NCBI GenBank assembly: GCA_039028315.1
Contig: JBCCIH010000092.1
Location: 1-8,937, forward strand
Source: Thermodesulfobacteriota bacterium
GTDB lineage: Bacteria > Desulfobacterota_D > UBA1144 > Nemesobacterales > UBA2774
DNA: 8,937 nucleotides
Direction of reading: 5' to 3'
Shown here piece by piece: positions 1 to 6,134 of this stretch (positions are counted from its first letter, which is position 1; each line of letters opens with the position of its first letter). Under the pieces are notes generated by a model, which had not been told where the DNA came from, ran no database searches, and saw nothing but the letters and a program-made list of their open reading frames with translations. The translations under genes were made by a program, and so were the position numbers.

Positions 1-17
1 CCTTCAATAAAGCTCTG

Positions 18-770
18 CTACTCGTCCCCGCCTTCCATCTTGGCATTTATAAAGTCGCTTAAGATTTTAACGTCCGTATTTTTAGCCTCTTCTACCGATC
101 CGGTGAATACAATCTTTCCGTGATACAAAAATGCAATTCTGTCTGAGATCTCAAACGCACTTTGCACGTCATGGGTAATAATAACGCCCGTAATCCCAAA
201 CTGCTCCTGCATATTTCTTATAAGATGGTTAATTCTAGTGATATTGGGTGGATCAAGCCCAGTTGTAGGCTCATCGTATAGAAGAATTTTTGGGTTCATT
301 GCCATTGCTCTTGCAAGGCCAACCCTTTTTTTCATTCCGCCGCTAAGGTCAGAGGGCATCTTGTCTTCAATATCAGGCAGCCCCACCATCTCAAGGTTTC
401 TTGAAACGATTTCTTTAATTTCATTCTCTGGATAGTTTGCGTTCTCACGAAGCGGGTATGCAATATTTTCCTCAACAGTAAGGGAATCAAAAAGCGCTGC
501 TCCCTGAAAGAGCATGCCTATTTTTTTTCTAACATTTACAAGTTCTCTCTCATCCATTGGCACAATGTTCTCACCCTCAATTATAACGTCGCCCTTATCG
601 GGCTTAAGAAGACCCGTGATTTCCTTAAGCAAAACACTCTTTCCGGATCCGCTACCGCCAAGAACAGTTATGTTCTCGCCGCGCTTGATAGATATATCAA
701 CACCCATATGAACTTCTTTAGTGTCAAAGGATTTATAAACGTTATTGATACCAATTATTTCTTCTGACAT
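18..770 (-). CDS. mlaF: MlaF-like ABC transporter ATP-binding protein (phospholipid transport)
   Basis: This 250-residue protein is the cytoplasmic ATPase of an Mla-type lipid transporter, which moves phospholipids between the inner and outer membranes with an MlaE permease and an MlaD MCE protein. Visible motifs are Walker A GGSGSGKS (residues 38-45), the Q-loop FQG (88-90), the signature LSGGMKKR (142-149), Walker B ILLYDEP (162-168) and the switch His in THD (199-201). The LSGGMKKRV form of the signature and the GLDP after Walker B are typical of MlaF/Ttg2A rather than of importer ATPases. Length is normal for the family. No strong Shine-Dalgarno precedes the ATG; only AAAGGA about 14 bases upstream. 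It is the first gene of its unit, and GAAGG on the minus strand at positions 5-1 could be the ribosome site of a following gene (mlaE or mlaD) just outside the window. Family assignment is firm; the exact substrate is inferred. Confidence 0.9.
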   Translation of the reverse strand: MSEEIIGINNVYKSFDTKEVHMGVDISIKRGENITVLGGSGSGKSVLLKEITGLLKPDKGDVIIEGENIVPMDERELVNVRKKIGMLFQGAALFDSLTVEENIAYPLRENANYPENEIKEIVSRNLEMVGLPDIEDKMPSDLSGGMKKRVGLARAMAMNPKILLYDEPTTGLDPPNITRINHLIRNMQEQFGITGVIITHDVQSAFEISDRIAFLYHGKIVFTGSVEEAKNTDVKILSDFINAKMEGGDE

Positions 771-822
771 GAATTGAAATTATATCCTTTAAAAATTTAA
801 ACTCTGTATTAGATTCCTACCC

Positions 823-851
823 AGTCTAATTAGCCTTTGACAATTTGTCAA
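823..851 (-). promoter_or_regulatory. Candidate sigma70 promoter for mlaF
   Basis: On the minus strand a perfect -35 TTGACA (851-846) is followed after 17 bases by TAGACT (828-823), which matches the -10 consensus at the important first, second and last positions. Transcription would start near 816 and leave a leader of about 45 bases. The -35 box lies in the right arm of an inverted repeat (836-852). Read by eye, not tested. Confidence 0.5.
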
Positions 852-852
852 A
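836..852. repeat. Inverted repeat TTTGACA-ATT-TGTCAAA, possible operator
   Basis: Two perfect 7-base arms are separated by 3 bases in the gap between the divergent mlaF and methyltransferase genes. The right arm contains the candidate -35 box of mlaF, so a protein bound here could block that promoter. It is too short and A-flanked to be a convincing terminator. A chance palindrome around a TTGACA box cannot be excluded. Confidence 0.35.
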
Positions 853-899
853 AAAACATTTTGCTGAATTTGTAGATGAGTGCGAATATTCAAAAATGA

Positions 900-928
900 T
901 TGACTTTTAGGGCATATAGATGTATAAA
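900..928 (+). promoter_or_regulatory. Candidate sigma70 promoter for the PmtA-like methyltransferase
   Basis: The -35 box TTGACT (900-905) and -10 box TATAAA (923-928) each match consensus at five of six positions and are separated by the ideal 17 bases. Transcription would start near 935, giving a leader of about 95 bases before the ATG at 1029. This is one of the best-matching promoter candidates in the window. Confidence 0.6.
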
Positions 929-1028
929 AATGTAAACCAAAAACAACTAACTGGGTTGAGTTTTATATACTGTATAACAAATAGAGTCTCGAACTAATAG
1001 GTTGTTTACACAAAGCGAGAAAAGGTTT

Positions 1029-1643
1029 ATGAGAAGAGAAAACGTCCGGTCTGAGAATGAGCTTGAAGTAAATTTAAAGTTTCTAACTCAATTTATAATC
1101 CACCCGACCAAAATAGGAGCCATTGCTCCTTCCAACGACAGTCTTTGCGACTTAATGACTGACATGGCAGAACTTAAAGAAGTATCGAGCGTTGTGGAAT
1201 TTGGCCCTGGGACAGGCGTTATTACTGAGAAAATTGTAAATAAGATATCTGAAGATACAACGTTTTTCGCAATGGAAATCAACGAAACACTGGTTGAAGC
1301 CACAAAAAAGCGATGCCCTGAAGCAACTGTATATCTAGACTCTGCAAGCAGTGCAAAAAAATACTTGGATATACATGGCGAAAAGGGTTGTGATTGCATA
1401 ATAAGCAGTCTTCCTTGGTCCACTTTCAGTGATGATCTACAAGATGATTTGATGGATACAATTATTGATGTGCTTCACCCGGGAGGAAAATTTTTAACCT
1501 ATGCTTATGTACCAGGTCTTATTTTTCCTTCAGCCAGAAGGTTTAGAAAAAAACTCCATGAAAAATTTGATAAGATCACCAGAAGTAAGATCGTATGGAC
1601 CAATTTCCCGCCTGCATTTGTTTATTACGCTGAAAAAACTTAA
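1029..1643 (+). CDS. PmtA-like phospholipid N-methyltransferase (class I SAM-dependent)
   Basis: This 204-residue cytosolic protein likely transfers methyl groups from S-adenosylmethionine to phosphatidylethanolamine on the way to phosphatidylcholine. It shows the PmtA layout: a short N-terminal amphipathic stretch ending in HPTKIGAIAPS (25-35), SAM motif I VVEFGPGTGVIT (55-66), an acidic ribose-binding position at E83 in AMEIN, the active-site-like segment IISSLPW (124-130), and the ending VWTNFPPAFVYY (189-200). The frame also opens at a TTG at 1002. I chose the ATG at 1029 because AAAAGG lies 3 bases upstream (a short spacing) and because PmtA proteins have about 20 residues before the first conserved block. 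It is divergent from mlaF, itself a phospholipid gene. Related rRNA dimethylases share motif I, but the LPW segment and C-terminus favour PmtA. Substrate is inferred. Confidence 0.75.
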   Translation: MRRENVRSENELEVNLKFLTQFIIHPTKIGAIAPSNDSLCDLMTDMAELKEVSSVVEFGPGTGVITEKIVNKISEDTTFFAMEINETLVEATKKRCPEATVYLDSASSAKKYLDIHGEKGCDCIISSLPWSTFSDDLQDDLMDTIIDVLHPGGKFLTYAYVPGLIFPSARRFRKKLHEKFDKITRSKIVWTNFPPAFVYYAEKT

Positions 1644-1840
1644 TAATTATTCATTTGACACCCATTTCAAAAAATTCTTGACATAGATATAAATTTATTA
1701 GAAAATGTGAATGTGTAGGCTTTGACCTTTCTTCAAGTTAATCGGAGAGATGGAGGATGAACCATAATAGCCGATACAAGATTTTAGAGTCTTAGAGTTT
1801 CCTAAATAGTAATACTGCCATCTAATATATCTATCAACTA
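1644..1840. other. Intergenic region with a weak orphan promoter candidate
   Basis: No gene is visible here. On the plus strand TTGACA (1678-1683) is followed after 17 bases by GAAAAT (1701-1706), a 4-of-6 match, pointing into about 130 bases with no recognisable product. A five-codon frame beginning at 1750 follows GGAGAG, and the 7-mer TTAGAGT occurs twice in tandem at 1784-1790 and 1792-1798. No hairpin terminator follows the methyltransferase stop. Confidence 0.3.
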
Positions 1841-1869
1841 TTGACAATACTTATAACAATTCACATATT
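1841..1869 (+). promoter_or_regulatory. Candidate promoter for the exported ADC-like protein
   Basis: A perfect -35 TTGACA (1841-1846) is followed after 17 bases by CATATT (1864-1869), which matches the -10 consensus at four of six positions. The predicted transcript would start near 1876, about 55 bases before the ATG at 1930. Confidence 0.45.
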
Positions 1870-1912
1870 GCTATTAAATTACTAAGTGGTTTATGATAAT
1901 TTATGAAATACA

Positions 1913-1920
1913 AAAGGAGG
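1913..1920 (+). promoter_or_regulatory. Strong Shine-Dalgarno that sets the start at 1930
   Basis: AAAGGAGG ends 9 bases before the ATG at 1930. It lies inside the longer frame that opens at 1903, so the upstream ATG is very unlikely to be the real start. Confidence 0.85.
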
Positions 1921-1929
1921 TATTGTGCA

Positions 1930-2730
1930 ATGAAAGATTTTTCTAAAAAGATGCTTACCGTTTTATTTTTGATTTCTTTAACGCTAAGTGTATCAACTAC
2001 GAGCGAGAACGCTTACGCTGAAACGGATGGGGCAAATCTTCCAGGGCCTCAGCTGGTAACTGATGCATGGATGTTTATAGCTGCATATAAAGCCGATCCG
2101 GAGGTACTAAAGGCAATGCTGCCAGAGGGGCTTGAGCCAAACCCTGAAGGGCAAGTGGTTATAAACATGTATACGGTCCCTGATGGTAACAATACATCGG
2201 GATTTGGTCCCTACACGCTTACATATCTTACAATTGAGCTCGCAGATCAGGACTCTTACATAAAAAACGCTGATACTACAATCCCTGGCAGGTATTTCAT
2301 CTACTATTTCAACAGCTCACCTACCATGAGAGCATTTACCGATCCAGTAGGAATTCCAGTAGATGAGAACACTAATGTTCTGACAACTACTGAAGTAAAA
2401 GACGGAAAGCTTACTGCTACACTAACAGTGGACGGAAAACCAATGATTGTTTCTACAGCTGATGTTGGTAGTGAGCTCGGCAACTTTGGCGGAGGACACC
2501 TTAACTATTTTGGCCTCATGACCAAAGATGTGGATGGCAAAAAAGTAAATCAGGTAGTTAAATATCCTATTCCTTGGCTCGGCGGAGTTGTTGATACTCA
2601 AAATGCTAAGATTGAGTTTAAGGCTCCAGAGGATCATCCTATAAATAAAGTTAAGCCTATAGCTGATCCGACTTGGGCAATTTGGACAAAGGGAAGTTTT
2701 GTTTATCCACAGTATCAAGTTGTAAATTAG
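1930..2730 (+). CDS. Exported acetoacetate decarboxylase-like protein lacking the catalytic lysines
   Basis: From the ATG chosen by its Shine-Dalgarno this is a 266-residue protein. Residues 1-30 form a Sec signal peptide: basic start KDFSKK, hydrophobic core around 8-21, and AYA before a predicted cut at 30/31. The mature part resembles the acetoacetate decarboxylase (ADC) family, with LPEGLEP (64-70) near the N-terminus, the central segment TDPVGIPVDEN (137-147), then a DGKLTATL...DGKP strand pair (158-170) and a C-terminal FVYPQYQVV strand. True ADCs carry a lysine pair after the Pro of the central segment, the first Lys forming a Schiff base with substrate; here those positions read V144 and D145. 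Decarboxylation by the known mechanism is therefore unlikely, and a periplasmic ligand-binding role is possible. It appears to be a single-gene unit. Family call is by motif recall; function unknown. Confidence 0.65.
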   Translation: MKDFSKKMLTVLFLISLTLSVSTTSENAYAETDGANLPGPQLVTDAWMFIAAYKADPEVLKAMLPEGLEPNPEGQVVINMYTVPDGNNTSGFGPYTLTYLTIELADQDSYIKNADTTIPGRYFIYYFNSSPTMRAFTDPVGIPVDENTNVLTTTEVKDGKLTATLTVDGKPMIVSTADVGSELGNFGGGHLNYFGLMTKDVDGKKVNQVVKYPIPWLGGVVDTQNAKIEFKAPEDHPINKVKPIADPTWAIWTKGSFVYPQYQVVN

Positions 2731-2749
2731 TATAGACAATCCTTATAAT

Positions 2750-2773
2750 GGGCCGCTGAGATACATGCGGCCC
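2750..2773. terminator. GC-rich hairpin between convergent genes
   Basis: Arms GGGCCGC and GCGGCCC pair perfectly around a 10-base loop, 19 bases after the ADC-like stop and 9 bases after the SDR stop on the other strand. It could end transcripts from both sides. The 3' flank is AAAAAC on the plus strand and ATTATAAG on the minus strand, so neither direction has the usual U-tract. It may instead act as an RNA 3'-end block. Confidence 0.55.
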
Positions 2774-2782
2774 AAAAACAAT

Positions 2783-3535
2783 TTATCTATTCTTTATCGT
2801 AGCAAGTCCACCATCAACACCAAGCACCTGCCCTGTAACCCAACTTTGCTGGCTTCTAAGAAACCAAAGTATAGCCGAAGCTATATCACCGGGCTCGCCT
2901 ACTCGGCCAAGTGCATGCATCTTCTCAGATTTTTTCAATATAGCATCATTTTCCGTAAGGCTTTTAGTTAAAGGAGTTTTGACCAATCCTGGCGCGACAC
3001 AATTTACTCTTATACCATGGCGCGCATACGTTGCTGCCGAGGACATGACTAGCCCAATTACACCGGCTTTTGACGCTGCGATAGCTTCATGATTAGCCAG
3101 ACCCGTAAGTGCTGCAGCAGAGGAAACAAGTACTATTGAGCCGCCTCCGGTTTCCATCATTGCTTTAGCGCTGCTTCTTAATGTTGCGAAAGCAGAGGTA
3201 AGATTAAGTGAAATAGTTTTGTTCCAATCCTCTTGTGTTGTAAGATGAGATGGTTTTAGTAGAATTGAGCCAACACAGTTTACAACACCATCTACTCTAC
3301 CGTATTTCAGCACCACATCTTTTATGCATTCATCAACATCTGTAAAACTGCTTGCATCTAATTTATAGCTCTTAGTATTAAGTTTCTGAGAAAGCGCTTT
3401 AAGCTTTGTGTCATTATTTGAACAAGTAATCAGATCGCAGCTCTCGCAAGCGAGCATTTCACAAACCTTAGAACCTATTCCACCTGTTGCTCCGATTACG
3501 ACATAAACTGGCCTTTCCATATTTGTTGTGTTCAT
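2783..3535 (-). CDS. Short-chain dehydrogenase/reductase (SDR) with non-canonical active site
   Basis: This 250-residue soluble protein has the classical SDR length and fold markers: nucleotide-binding GATGGIG (15-21), NCVG (86-89) in place of NNAG, N111 in SLNLTS, catalytic-position S139, K156 in AASKAG, and the PGLVKTP (182-188) and GVDGG (239-243) segments. The catalytic Tyr of YxxxK is replaced by Ile152, 13 residues after S139 and 4 before K156. I recall SDRs with an NHEAIAA(A/S)K block, so this may be a subfamily trait rather than damage. Oxidoreductase activity is therefore uncertain and no substrate can be named. The ATG at 3535 has only a poor AG-rich upstream region; the ATG at 3520 is an alternative. 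No promoter was found, so it may be read through from the DUF378 gene upstream. Confidence 0.85.
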   Translation of the reverse strand: MNTTNMERPVYVVIGATGGIGSKVCEMLACESCDLITCSNNDTKLKALSQKLNTKSYKLDASSFTDVDECIKDVVLKYGRVDGVVNCVGSILLKPSHLTTQEDWNKTISLNLTSAFATLRSSAKAMMETGGGSIVLVSSAAALTGLANHEAIAASKAGVIGLVMSSAATYARHGIRVNCVAPGLVKTPLTKSLTENDAILKKSEKMHALGRVGEPGDIASAILWFLRSQQSWVTGQVLGVDGGLATIKNR

Positions 3536-3593
3536 CGATTAGTCTTTTTTCTCTTTGAAATGAGTTATTTGTTAAAAACGGGTGAGTGGTAAC

Positions 3594-3621
3594 AACGGCC
3601 AGAAACATATATCTGGCCGTT
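3594..3621. terminator. 10-bp hairpin after the DUF378 gene
   Basis: AACGGCCAGA and TCTGGCCGTT pair perfectly around an 8-base loop, 14 bases beyond the DUF378 stop on the minus strand. Its position fits a terminator for that gene, but the minus-strand 3' flank (GTTACCAC) has almost no U-tract. The plus-strand flank is more T-rich although no plus-strand gene ends here. Confidence 0.6.
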
Positions 3622-3635
3622 ATTTGAGTTTGATT

Positions 3636-3860
3636 TTAAGCATTATCTTCAGCTAAACCCCATCTGTGCTGTATCGCTTTCCACTGTAGAGCCTGATAAA
3701 GAGCGCTCAGTCCAACCAAGCTGTATATGATTCTACTTAGAATCGCCGACTGACCCCCAAATATTGTGGCAACTAAATCAAATTGGAAAAAACCTACCAG
3801 ACCCCAATTCAGACCACCAATTACTAATAAAATAGCAACAATCACGTCTAATGCTCTCAT
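3636..3860 (-). CDS. DUF378 family small inner-membrane protein
   Basis: This 74-residue protein has two predicted membrane helices, about residues 4-25 and 39-59, and the two signatures of DUF378: GGLNWGLVG (15-23) at the end of the first helix and RIIYSLVGLSALY (43-55) in the second. The C-terminus is short and polar. The biochemical role of the family is unknown. A longer frame opens at 3875, but GGAGG at 3873-3869 lies inside it and sits 8 bases before the ATG at 3860, so the shorter form is the likely product. It appears to be a single gene ended by the hairpin at 3594-3621, with the SDR next downstream on the same strand. No convincing promoter could be picked. Confidence 0.85.
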   Translation of the reverse strand: MRALDVIVAILLVIGGLNWGLVGFFQFDLVATIFGGQSAILSRIIYSLVGLSALYQALQWKAIQHRWGLAEDNA

Positions 3861-3868
3861 TTTTACTA

Positions 3869-3873
3869 CCTCC
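3869..3873 (-). promoter_or_regulatory. Shine-Dalgarno that sets the DUF378 start
   Basis: GGAGG on the minus strand lies 8 bases before the ATG at 3860. It overlaps the upstream ATG (3875-3873), which would have to initiate without its own ribosome site. Confidence 0.8.
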
Positions 3874-3875
3874 AT

Positions 3876-4153
3876 ATTTTTTTTACATATCTGAGGTTAG
3901 CAAATGTCTAAGTTTTGTCAAGCTAATTCCAAATTCCATGTTATAAATTATTTATAAACATCTGAGGTCGTTATAACTATATGCAAATATTAATAAAATA
4001 TAAATACTTGTTTCTTACTATCTGCTAATAATACTTAAGAGTATTAAAATATCTCAACAATATATACTTGACGTTAGTTAGACATATACTATACATAAAT
4101 ACTTTGCCTTCAACTTTTATTCCTTAATTTTTTGATTATGCTTTATTTTGTGA
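3876..4153. other. AT-rich intergenic region
   Basis: No intact gene is visible in about 280 very AT-rich bases with stops in all frames. It contains an 18-base inverted repeat (4029-4046), TCTGAGGT twice at 3890-3897 and 3961-3968, and a weak plus-strand promoter candidate TTGACG-16-TATACA (4068-4095). I searched it for earlier parts of the photolyase-like gene and recognised none. Confidence 0.5.
4029..4046. repeat. Inverted repeat TAATACT-TAAG-AGTATTA
   Basis: Two perfect 7-base arms flank a 4-base centre, just upstream of the weak plus-strand promoter candidate at 4068-4095. It could be an operator or simply a chance palindrome in AT-rich DNA. Confidence 0.25.
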
Positions 4154-4429
4154 CAGATAGATTCAACCGTTTCCGATGGAGGCACTTTTGCTACTAAGCC
4201 CTATATATCGGGATCAAGCTACATTCTAAAAATGAGTGATTTTAAAAAAGCACATTGGTGTGATGTATGGGACGGACTATATTGGAGATTCATAGATAAA
4301 CACCGGGAATTCTTTTCGACAAACCACAGAATGTCCATGATGGTAAGAATGTTTGACAGATTAGATACACAGAGAAAAAATAGAATTTTACTATTAGCTG
4401 AAAAATTTATTCAGGATGTAACTTGCTAA
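4154..4429 (+). pseudogene. Remnant of a photolyase/cryptochrome-related gene (C-terminal end only)
   Basis: An in-frame ATG at 4232 opens a 65-codon frame, but the same frame upstream of it, from about 4163, also encodes family-like protein: DGGTFATKPYISGS (from 4175), then SSYILKMSDFKKAHW across the ATG. This matches the end of the deoxyribodipyrimidine photolyase-related (DPRP) family, as do the following GLYWRFIDKHREFF, the NHRMSMMVR block and a terminal helix. Intact members are roughly 500 residues; only about 90 are left. An in-frame TGA at 4151-4153 closes the frame upstream, and nothing recognisable as the antenna-binding or main FAD-binding region lies before it. No Shine-Dalgarno precedes the 4232 ATG. 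The natural stop at 4427-4429 is kept. It is best read as a gene that lost its 5' part. A short expressed peptide is possible but unsupported. Confidence 0.75.
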
Positions 4430-4470
4430 ACGGTTTTTATATCAACCAGCACATAAAATCGCGTTGCCGA

Positions 4471-6069
4471 TTAAGGATACAGACTCTCTAATCTCTCACT
4501 TCTATATGTAAAATTACTTTCTAGAGAAAGATCAAACACCTTAACAGCAGGGGTGGTTCTTGTAACCTCGATAATATGCGCAGGCTGGGTGCCGCCGAAC
4601 GTAATCATTGCGTTACCGGTCTGAGGCATAAAATCAGCATCTCCGATAAAAAATGTATATAGGTCTTCTTCAAACTGACCGTATTCCCACACTATATCCA
4701 CTTCTTTTGTTTCGGCGTTTATAGCGTACTCAACAGCTCTGCTGAAATTTTGGGAGTCTGGAAGCCGCTGATCAAACGGGCTTGCTCTGTTGTTGCCGTT
4801 ATCATATATAAGGAAAGTGCCCTGATCTGTTATATCAGGTGCGTGCTGGTGGTATTGGAAAAAGAACTCATGATTAGATAGAGGAGTAAGCAAGTATTTG
4901 CCAAATATCTCCGGATCCCAGTTTTCATGCGGCCCAAGAATCCATATTAACTCCCCGGTTTGTCTGCTGAATTTGATTACTGCGTCTTGGTGACGGAAAG
5001 AAACAATGATTGAATCATCGCTAGTATCATGAATCACCGCATTACCATGAGACCAGTCTCTGGTAGGTTCAGCCATACCGAAAACGCCTTCATAAAGACT
5101 ATCATATAATCCTAAAAGAGAGCTGTAATTTATCCGGTAAGGATCGAGTAGATCGAGCATTGACCACTCATTTACCACTGTTCCATCAGGGGTAAACTCT
5201 ACTACTACATCACCAACAACAATAGCCGTTCCAAGAGGTGCAAAGGGGTCTGTTACACTAGTTGGATAATCGAATAATGTTCTAAATTCAACACTTAAGA
5301 CAAGAAAGTTACCTGACTCCATCTCAAAAACCTCATGATGAAATGTTAGAGCATCCACAGGTATGCTGCCGGGGTCACCAATGGATGAACCTGCAGAATG
5401 CCAAATATTAACGGCATTTCCCAGCATATCCAGCTCTATTACTCTTTCCCTTGGCGCTAATAATAGTAGGTTGCCGTTTTTTATTCTTCTTACGTCACGA
5501 TCTCCAAAACTTAGCGGAAACTCTATGTCATGATACCAGCACACATCACCCTGCGCATCAACAGCTATTAAGTAGCCGGCTGCTTCAAACAATGTTACGC
5601 CCGGTTCCATAAGCTCAGGAGTGCTAGTTACGCTAATTACAGGAAAATCAAGCGGTAGCTGCGGTGTCGTTACTTCAAATACTGCTGGCTCTATAAGCTG
5701 CTCACCTTCTTCTCCAAAAACTTCTACGGTAACTGTATAGTCTCTATCGGGCTTAAAACCCAAAACAGGATGTGCATGATCTGAAATTAATTCATCAAAA
5801 TCAATACTAAATTCTTCGGTGCCATCGCTGACAGTTATTGATACTCTGGATAAGCCTGATGTCAGTAGCTCTAAAAGCCCGGCAAGCGGAGTGCTTGCAT
5901 TTGGAGCCATATCTAATGTTGGAGCTTCAAGAACCGTATTAGGTTCTTCAGGCGGAGTTTGAGCTTCTATAAATGTGTCATTGTTACAACCTGAAACACT
6001 AAAAATACTGATCAGAATAAGCAATGATAAACTTTTCAATACTTTACTATCGAAGGAAAAATATCTCAT
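4471..6069 (-). CDS. Arylsulfotransferase (AssT/ASST) family lipoprotein
   Basis: This 532-residue protein belongs to the bacterial arylsulfate sulfotransferases, periplasmic enzymes that move sulfate from one phenolic sulfate ester to another phenol without PAPS. A lipoprotein signal ends in VSGC with Cys28, so it should be anchored to a membrane facing the periplasm. Residues about 45-140 look like the N-terminal beta domain; the rest is a beta-propeller. Family active-site blocks are present: FHHE (243-246), DWSHGN (338-343), SFRHQ (357-361) with Arg359, TGELIWILG (371-379), and QYHQHAPDI (405-413) followed by YDNGNNR (422-428). The last block supplies the His that forms the sulfo-enzyme in Escherichia coli AssT. 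Apart from Cys28 the only cysteine is Cys177. The start is backed by AGAGGA at 6082-6077. No dsbL/dsbI-like partner lies nearby. The acceptor is unknown. Confidence 0.85.
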   Translation of the reverse strand: MRYFSFDSKVLKSLSLLILISIFSVSGCNNDTFIEAQTPPEEPNTVLEAPTLDMAPNASTPLAGLLELLTSGLSRVSITVSDGTEEFSIDFDELISDHAHPVLGFKPDRDYTVTVEVFGEEGEQLIEPAVFEVTTPQLPLDFPVISVTSTPELMEPGVTLFEAAGYLIAVDAQGDVCWYHDIEFPLSFGDRDVRRIKNGNLLLLAPRERVIELDMLGNAVNIWHSAGSSIGDPGSIPVDALTFHHEVFEMESGNFLVLSVEFRTLFDYPTSVTDPFAPLGTAIVVGDVVVEFTPDGTVVNEWSMLDLLDPYRINYSSLLGLYDSLYEGVFGMAEPTRDWSHGNAVIHDTSDDSIIVSFRHQDAVIKFSRQTGELIWILGPHENWDPEIFGKYLLTPLSNHEFFFQYHQHAPDITDQGTFLIYDNGNNRASPFDQRLPDSQNFSRAVEYAINAETKEVDIVWEYGQFEEDLYTFFIGDADFMPQTGNAMITFGGTQPAHIIEVTRTTPAVKVFDLSLESNFTYRSERLESLYP

Positions 6070-6076
6070 CCGTGCG

Positions 6077-6082
6077 TCCTCT
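6077..6082 (-). promoter_or_regulatory. Shine-Dalgarno of the AssT-family gene
   Basis: AGAGGA on the minus strand ends 7 bases before the ATG at 6069 and supports that start. Confidence 0.7.
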
Positions 6083-6134
6083 TTTAAAAATATATTTATT
6101 TAATTACGGAGAATCCGCATTAACCCTAACTCAA

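Noticed and set aside
1002..1028. TTG at 1002 as the start of the PmtA-like gene
   Set aside because: It has no properly spaced ribosome site, and the added nine residues exceed the usual N-terminal length; the ATG at 1029 has AAAAGG upstream.
1750..1767. Five-codon frame after GGAGAG as a real leader peptide gene
   Set aside because: Too short to judge, no attenuator structure follows, and no amino acid bias suggests a regulatory leader.
1903..1929. ATG at 1903 as the start of the ADC-like protein
   Set aside because: The strong AAAGGAGG lies downstream of it, and the signal peptide is canonical only from the ATG at 1930.
2422..2739. 105-codon minus-strand frame opposite the ADC-like gene
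   Set aside because: It is a shadow frame with no recognisable domain, antisense to a gene with a signal peptide and a good ribosome site.
3876..4153. Mobile element or CRISPR in the AT-rich gap
   Set aside because: No terminal repeats, regularly spaced repeats, transposase fragments or target duplications are visible.
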